From NCBI GenBank assembly GCA_029977845.1, contig JAPOKC010000001.1, positions 105,727 to 169,726 on the forward strand: DNA of 64,000 nt. Direction: 5' to 3'. A model generated the notes under the pieces. It searched no databases. It saw nothing but the letters and a program-made list of their open reading frames with translations, and had not been told where the DNA came from. Made by a program: the position numbers and the translations under genes. The stretch comes from Mycobacteriaceae bacterium (GTDB lineage Bacteria; Actinomycetota; Actinomycetes; Mycobacteriales; Mycobacteriaceae). Positions 59,732-64,000 of this stretch are shown here, piece by piece (position 1 is the stretch's first letter; each line of letters opens with the position of its first letter).

Positions 59732-60805
59732 TCAGCCGCCTTCGGTGCCGACCCATGACCGTGCGAATGCCAGGAATGTGTCGTTCTCGGAAGGTGCGCC
59801 GATGGTGACCCGGGCGCCGTCGTCTCCGTAGGGACGGACCAGCACCTTCGCCTCGGCGGCAGCCGCGGCGAACTGTGCGGTGCGCCCGCCCAGCGGCAGC
59901 CATACGAAGTTGGCCTGTGACGGCGGAAAGCTGTAGCCGAGTTCATGCAGTTCCGCGCTGACACGCCGGCGTTCTGAGACGACGGCGTCGGTGCGGGCCA
60001 GCAGTTCGTCAGCAGCCTTCAGCGAGGCGATCGCGGCGGCCTGAGAGATGGTGCTGGCGGTGAACGGCACGTAGACCTTGCCCAGTGCGGTGATCACTTC
60101 CGGATCGCCTATGGCGTAGCCCACCCGCAGTCCGGCCAGTCCGTATGCCTTCGAAAAAGTTCGCAGCACAATGACATTGGGGTAGTAGTCGGCCAGTCCG
60201 AGGCTGTCGGGCAGCAGCCCGTCGCGAATGTACTCGACGTAGGCCTCGTCGATCACGACGAGGATGTCCGATGGCACCGCGGCGACGAAGCGGGCCAGTT
60301 CGTCCGGATCGACCACCGTTGAGGTGGGGTTGTTGGGATTGCACACGAAGATCAGCCGGGTGCGCTCGGTGACGGCGGCGAGCATCGCGTCGAGATCGAA
60401 GGTCTCGTCGCGCAGCGGAACCTGAACCGGGGTGGCGCCGGCGACCCGCACCTGCAGCGGGTACACCTCGAAGCTGCGCCACCCGAAGAGCACCTCGTCA
60501 CCGATGCTGCAGGTGATCTGGATCAGCTGCTGGCACAGGCTCACCGAACCGCAGCCCACGGCGATGCGTTCCGGTCCGAACTCCCCGTCGCCGGAGAGGT
60601 GCTCGGACAGCTGCTCCTTGAGCGCGATGTGGCCGTTGTCGGGATAGCGGTTGATCGTCTCGGTGGCCTCGATGATGGCCTCCCGGACGCTGGGCAGCGG
60701 ACCGTGGGTGGTCTCGTTGCTGGCCAGCTTGATGGCTCCGGGCACTGTCCTGCCCGGGGTGTAGGCCGGCAGATCGGCGAGCAAGGGGCGCAGGCGGGCG
60801 GTCAC
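59732..60805 (-). CDS. hisC2: Class I aminotransferase HisC2 (histidinol-phosphate / aromatic aminotransferase)
   Basis: A PLP-dependent aminotransferase of 357 residues (353 in M. tuberculosis HisC2, Rv3772). Visible elements are KLASNETTHGPLPSV, the substrate-side YPDNGH, FVCNPNNPTST, the aspartate in VIDEAYVEY, and RTFSKAYGLAGLRVG with the PLP lysine. Sequence alone does not settle whether it mainly serves histidine synthesis or phenylalanine/tyrosine transamination; the Rv3772 group has been described as an aromatic aminotransferase. The GTG at 60805 has a TAGACT hexamer 7 bases upstream, so it is probably leaderless. Confidence 0.9.
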   Translation of the reverse strand: MTARLRPLLADLPAYTPGRTVPGAIKLASNETTHGPLPSVREAIIEATETINRYPDNGHIALKEQLSEHLSGDGEFGPERIAVGCGSVSLCQQLIQITCSIGDEVLFGWRSFEVYPLQVRVAGATPVQVPLRDETFDLDAMLAAVTERTRLIFVCNPNNPTSTVVDPDELARFVAAVPSDILVVIDEAYVEYIRDGLLPDSLGLADYYPNVIVLRTFSKAYGLAGLRVGYAIGDPEVITALGKVYVPFTASTISQAAAIASLKAADELLARTDAVVSERRRVSAELHELGYSFPPSQANFVWLPLGGRTAQFAAAAAEAKVLVRPYGDDGARVTIGAPSENDTFLAFARSWVGTEGG

Positions 60806-60812
60806 GGGTGAG

Positions 60813-60818
60813 AGTCTA
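60813..60818 (-). promoter_or_regulatory. -10-like hexamer TAGACT for hisC2
   Basis: TAGACT on the minus strand is 7 bases before the hisC2 GTG with no ribosome site between, in the divergent gap with tRNA-Ser(GCT). Confidence 0.55.
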
Positions 60819-60872
60819 GGGGCGCACCTGAGCTGCTCAGGACTTGCTTTGCCATCCGATGTTCGGTCTGTG

Positions 60873-60878
60873 TACGCT
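60873..60878 (+). promoter_or_regulatory. -10-like hexamer TACGCT for tRNA-Ser(GCT)
   Basis: TACGCT lies 14 bases before the mature tRNA, the same hexamer as before tRNA-Ser(TGA). Confidence 0.4.
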
Positions 60879-60892
60879 CATCGACGGTTCAA

Positions 60893-60981
60893 GGAGGCGT
60901 GCCAGAGCGGCCGAATGGGACTCACTGCTAATGAGTTGTCCCCCTTCAAGGGGACCGGAGGTTCAAATCCTCTCGCCTCCG
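60893..60981 (+). tRNA. tRNA-Ser (anticodon GCT)
   Basis: The acceptor GGAGGCG (60893-60899) pairs with CGCCTCC (60974-60980), discriminator G. The anticodon stem ACTCA/TGAGT with loop CTGCTAA gives GCT. The long variable arm (TCCCC...GGGGA) marks a serine tRNA. CCA is not encoded. Confidence 0.97.
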
Positions 60982-61018
60982 CCGCGGCTGAATGCTCAGC
61001 CACCCACAACTGAAGACG

Positions 61019-61091
61019 GCGCCCGTAGCTCAACGGATAGAGCATCTGACTACGGATCAGAAGGTTGGGGGTTCGAATCCCTTCGGGCGCA
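61019..61091 (+). tRNA. tRNA-Arg (anticodon ACG)
   Basis: The acceptor GCGCCCG (61019-61025) pairs with CGGGCGC (61084-61090), discriminator A. D arm GCTC/GAGC, anticodon stem TCTGA/TCAGA with loop CTACGGA gives ACG (decoded as inosine at the wobble base). It lies 37 bases after tRNA-Ser(GCT) and may be co-transcribed. CCA is not encoded. Confidence 0.97.
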
Positions 61092-61103
61092 CTCGAAAAC
61101 TCC

Positions 61104-61865
61104 CTATGTGATGGTGATGCCACCGTCGACGACGATGGTCTGCCCGGTGACGTAGCCCGCGGCGGGGGATGCCAGCCATACCGCGGTGGCGGCCAGTTCA
61201 GCTGGATCTCCCAGCCTTCCCAGCAGGATTCGCGGGATCAGACCGTCCAGGTAACCGGGGGCCAACTCGTCGGTCATCTCACTGGCGAAGAACCCGGGCG
61301 CCAGCGCGTTGACCCGGATGCCCCGCCGCCCGCTCCACTGCTGGGCAAGGTCGCGGGTCAGTCCCATGATGGCGGCTTTGGAAGAACTGTAGGCGGCCTG
61401 CGGCAGGCCGCCGGTGCTCAGTCCCAGGACGCTGGAGATGTTGACGATCGCGGAGCCGGGCTGCATCACCCGGCCGCAGGCCTGCGCCATCCAGTACGAA
61501 CCGTTGAGGTTGACGTCGATGACACTGCGGAACTGCTCGGGGGTCTCCCGGGTGGCCGGCACCGCGGTACCCACCCCGGCGTTGTTGATCAGGATGTCGA
61601 CCCGGCCGAACTCGGCCATCGCGGCATCGACCAGCGCCTGGCACTGTTCCGGGTCGGCGACATCGGTCTTGACGGTGTGGGCGCGGCGCCCTGCCTTCTG
61701 CACCAGCGCCGCGGTGTCGGCCATCTTCTCCACTCGTCGTGCCCCCAGCACCACGTCGGCGCCGGCCTCGGCGAAGCCCTGGGCGAACGCCACGCCCAAT
61801 CCGGACGAGGCTCCGGTCACGATGACGACCTTGTCGTCGAGGCGGAACGAGTCCAGCAATGTCAT
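61104..61865 (-). CDS. Short-chain dehydrogenase/reductase (FabG-like)
   Basis: A classical SDR of 253 residues: TGASSGLG for NAD(P), NNAGVG, the catalytic Ser in NISSVLG, YSSSKAA with Tyr and Lys, and APGFFASEM followed by GGITIT at the C terminus. The likely reaction is oxidation or reduction of a 3-hydroxy/3-keto acyl-CoA, because it overlaps by 4 bases (ATGA) an acyl-CoA dehydrogenase gene upstream. The substrate is not known. It ends the operon, 13 bases from tRNA-Arg on the opposite strand. Confidence 0.88.
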   Translation of the reverse strand: MTLLDSFRLDDKVVIVTGASSGLGVAFAQGFAEAGADVVLGARRVEKMADTAALVQKAGRRAHTVKTDVADPEQCQALVDAAMAEFGRVDILINNAGVGTAVPATRETPEQFRSVIDVNLNGSYWMAQACGRVMQPGSAIVNISSVLGLSTGGLPQAAYSSSKAAIMGLTRDLAQQWSGRRGIRVNALAPGFFASEMTDELAPGYLDGLIPRILLGRLGDPAELAATAVWLASPAAGYVTGQTIVVDGGITIT

Positions 61866-63052
61866 GACGGGCTCCTCAGCACCTGGCGGGAAATGGCGTA
61901 CTTGTGCACCTCGGTCGGACCGTCGTAGAGCCGGAACGCGCGCATATCGGAGAAGATCATCCCGACCGGGGTCTCGTCGGAGATCCCCATACCGCCGAGG
62001 ATCTGGACGCAGCGGTCGGCGACCTTGAAGAGGTCCTCGGACACAACGGCTTTCACCATGGAGCTCTCATGTCGGCCCTTGGCGCCGGTGTCCAGCACCC
62101 AGCAGGCCCACCAGATCGCCAGCCTGCTCTGCTGCAGGGCGATCTCGTTGTCGGCCAGCATGAAGCCCACACCCTGATGTTCGCCGAGGGTCTTGCCGAA
62201 CGCCGTGCGGGTGCGCGCGTGTTCGACGGCGATCGACTGCGCCCGCACCGCCGCGCCCAGCCAGCGCATGGCGTGGGTGAGCCGCGCCGGGGTCAGCCGC
62301 AGTTGCGCGTAGCGCAGCGCCTCGCCCACCTCGCCGAGCACGGCCGAGGCCGGCAGCCGGAGGTTCTCGAACTGCACCACGCCGTGTCCCTCGACATAGT
62401 TGCGGTCCATGGTGTTCATCACCCGTTCGAGATTGATCCCCGGGGTGTCGCCGTCGCAGAGGAACAGCGTCGGGCCCCCTGGAAGGCCGGGGTCGCCGTG
62501 CGGGTTGGGGGCCACCCGCGCCATGATGATCCAGGTCTTGGCGCCGTTGGCTCCGGTGATCAGCCACTTGCGCCCGTTGATCACGTACTCGCTTCCGTCG
62601 AAGACGGCTTCGGTCTTCAACTGACCGGGATCCGATCCCGCGCCGCCCGGTTCGGTCATCGCGAACACCGACCGCTGCTGGCCGTTGATGACCGGCATCA
62701 GGAATTTCTCGATCTGCGCGTCATTGGCGATCTTGCCGAGCACGTACATGTTCGCCTCATCGGGCGCCGCGCAGTTCAGCGCGACCGGTCCCAGCGTCGA
62801 CCAGCCGGCGGCCTCGAAGAGCACCGCCTGTTCGCGGTGCGAGGGCTCCCACCCGCCGAACCGGCTCGGGACCTGGAAGCTGAGCAGGCCGGCCTCGCGG
62901 GCCAGTCCCACCAGTTCGGTGCGCAGTTCCTCGTTGGGGCCGTGCCGGGTGAGTCGGGGATCCTTCTCGTAGGGGACGATCCGTTCCTCGACGAAGGTGC
63001 GGATCCGGTCGCGCCTGGCGGCCCACTGCTCGGGTATCTCGAAGTCGATCAT
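61862..63052 (-). CDS. Acyl-CoA dehydrogenase (FadE, ACAD10/11-like)
   Basis: An FAD-dependent acyl-CoA dehydrogenase of 396 residues. FAMTEPGGAGSDPGQLKTEA is the flavin-substrate region, ITGANGAKTWIIMARV follows, and the C-terminal GGMGISDETPVGMIFSDMRAFRLYDGPTEVHK carries the family ending, here split as GGMGISDETPVG and RLYDGPTEVHK. The usual glutamate base is not placed with certainty. It overlaps its neighbours by 4 bases on both sides. The combination with a phosphotransferase-like gene resembles the two-domain ACAD10/ACAD11 proteins of animals, which degrade 4-hydroxy acids after phosphorylation; this suggests a similar catabolic role. Confidence 0.9.
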   Translation of the reverse strand: MIDFEIPEQWAARRDRIRTFVEERIVPYEKDPRLTRHGPNEELRTELVGLAREAGLLSFQVPSRFGGWEPSHREQAVLFEAAGWSTLGPVALNCAAPDEANMYVLGKIANDAQIEKFLMPVINGQQRSVFAMTEPGGAGSDPGQLKTEAVFDGSEYVINGRKWLITGANGAKTWIIMARVAPNPHGDPGLPGGPTLFLCDGDTPGINLERVMNTMDRNYVEGHGVVQFENLRLPASAVLGEVGEALRYAQLRLTPARLTHAMRWLGAAVRAQSIAVEHARTRTAFGKTLGEHQGVGFMLADNEIALQQSRLAIWWACWVLDTGAKGRHESSMVKAVVSEDLFKVADRCVQILGGMGISDETPVGMIFSDMRAFRLYDGPTEVHKYAISRQVLRSPS

Positions 63053-63999
63053 CGCTCTCCCTCCATGATCTGCACGGCGCGCTCGAAAAGTCGGACCGTC
63101 GCGGTGTGCAGAAGATCGCCGATCTCCTTGGGCGCCAATCCCGCCGCGGCGCGCGCGTTGGAGCCCTCCAGGATGATGCCGAGCTTGAAACAGGCCAGCA
63201 CCGCATACCAGTCGATGTCGGACAGATCGCGGGTGGTGTTCTGCGCGTAACGCGCAATCAGTTCATCCGGGGTGGCCAGATCACCGGTGGTCATCAACTC
63301 GTTCGGCAAGACGGGCTGGGTGCCGGGCCGATACCAGGTGGCCAGCATCCAGCCCAGATCCAGTAACGGATCGCCGATGGTGCACATCTCCCAGTCGACG
63401 ATCGCCACCAGTTCCGGGCCGGTGAGCGAGAACATCACATTGGCCGCGTGGTAGTCGCCATGCATGATCCCGGGCTTGAAGGACTTCGGCCTGCGTTCGT
63501 CCAGCCATGCCGCCACCGACTCGACATCGCCGATGTCCGGGCCCGCATAGTTGTCGAACTTGGCGTAGGACTCCAGTTCTGAAACCCACCGCGGCACTTG
63601 GCGTTCCAGGAATCCCTCCGGCTTGCCGAAGTCGGCGAGTCCGACCTTGACGTGGTCGACCGCGCCGAGGCGGGCCGCCGCATCGGCCATCGACAGACCC
63701 ATGCAGTGCCGGATCGCGGCATCGCCCGCATGCAGGGCGGGCAGTCCGGATCCGGCGTTGAACCCGAGCACCGGTTCCATGAGATAAAAGACCGCGTCAC
63801 CGAGTACTGAGGTGTCCTCGCACACCGCGATCAGGCCCGCATGCGGAACGTCGGTCTCGCCCAATGCGCGCAGCACCCGCGTCTCCCGCAGGATCACCGA
63901 GTTACTCACCGGTCGCAGATGCCGGGGCCCGCGGCGAAAGACATATTCACGACCCGAACGGGAGAAGCGCAACATGATGTTCTGGGTCCCGCCGGCGAT
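63049..63999 (-). CDS. Aminoglycoside phosphotransferase-fold kinase (5' end outside the window)
   Basis: This is the C-terminal part, about 316 residues, of an APH/choline-kinase-fold protein; the frame stays open to the right edge (IAGGTQNIMLRF upstream of the first internal ATG), so the start is missing. The catalytic loop is GIMHGDYHAANVMF (Brenner-type HGDxxxxN) and the metal site VAIVDWEMCTIGDP. Together with the acyl-CoA dehydrogenase, which it overlaps by 4 bases, it corresponds to the kinase half of ACAD10/11, so phosphorylation of hydroxyacyl-CoA is more plausible than antibiotic resistance. Confidence 0.88.
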   Translation of the reverse strand: MAGGTQNIMLRFSRSGREYVFRRGPRHLRPVSNSVILRETRVLRALGETDVPHAGLIAVCEDTSVLGDAVFYLMEPVLGFNAGSGLPALHAGDAAIRHCMGLSMADAAARLGAVDHVKVGLADFGKPEGFLERQVPRWVSELESYAKFDNYAGPDIGDVESVAAWLDERRPKSFKPGIMHGDYHAANVMFSLTGPELVAIVDWEMCTIGDPLLDLGWMLATWYRPGTQPVLPNELMTTGDLATPDELIARYAQNTTRDLSDIDWYAVLACFKLGIILEGSNARAAAGLAPKEIGDLLHTATVRLFERAVQIMEGER

Positions 64000-64000
64000 C

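Noticed and set aside
63049..63999. Aminoglycoside resistance kinase
   Set aside because: Although the fold is APH-like, it overlaps an acyl-CoA dehydrogenase gene in an operon that matches the ACAD10/11 kinase-dehydrogenase pairing, pointing to lipid or hydroxyacid catabolism.
1..64000. CRISPR arrays, prophage, toxin-antitoxin or other defence genes
   Set aside because: No regularly spaced repeats and no matching protein motifs were seen anywhere in the window.

Overview
The window is high-GC DNA from a mycobacterium. It carries the mycolate-condensation genes (fadD32, pks13, accD4), the arabinan and arabinogalactan genes (aftA, embC, embA, embB, dprE1, dprE2, gtrA), the galactan export genes (wzm, glfT1, wzt) and the genes that flank them in M. 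tuberculosis (homologues of Rv3772-Rv3780). A fast-growing or environmental species is plausible, but species cannot be assigned from this sequence alone.

Layout. 1-8183: the end of fadD32, then pks13 and accD4 on the + strand. 8183-32522: a large lipid locus that separates accD4 from embB. It holds a TesA-like thioesterase that overlaps accD4 by one base, a FadD26-like fatty acyl-AMP ligase, a PpsA-like PKS, a PpsE-like PKS, DrrA/B/C-like ABC exporter genes, a PapA5-like acyltransferase, a WS/DGAT-type acyltransferase, a short-chain dehydrogenase and, on the opposite strand, a full Mas-like iterative PKS. 32732-35341: three + strand accessory genes (AhpD/CMD-like protein, SCO6745-like protein, membrane Ser/Thr kinase). 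35345-49645: a minus-strand arabinan operon gtrA-dprE1-dprE2-aftA-embC-embA-embB. 49696-50817: an HD-domain gene and a PNPOx-like gene. 50891-55906: a minus-strand operon Rv3779-like, bpa, wzt, glfT1, wzm. 55986-64000: aminotransferase-fold protein, quinone oxidoreductase, MarR regulator, echA21, hisC2, three tRNA genes (Ser-TGA, Ser-GCT, Arg-ACG), then an aminoglycoside phosphotransferase-like / acyl-CoA dehydrogenase / SDR operon cut by the window end.

How it works together. FadD32-Pks13-AccD4 build mycolic acids, and the Emb/Dpr/Aft/GlfT/Wz genes build the arabinogalactan to which mycolates are attached. The inserted locus resembles a stripped-down phthiocerol dimycocerosate (DIM) pathway. 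It has the loading enzyme, first module, last module, exporter, acyltransferase and methyl-branched-acid synthase, but nothing corresponding to PpsB, PpsC, PpsD, FadD28, MmpL7 or LppX in this window. I infer that it makes a short mono- or di-acylated hydroxyketone or diol lipid, a possible 'mini-DIM'. This is the main discovery candidate.

Regulation. Nine protein genes have a TANNNT hexamer 6-8 bases before the start codon, the pattern of mycobacterial leaderless promoters. They include dprE1, embC and embA, which lie inside the arabinan operon. A perfect 8+8 palindrome lies upstream of the Mas-like gene. No CRISPR array, insertion sequence or prophage gene was seen.
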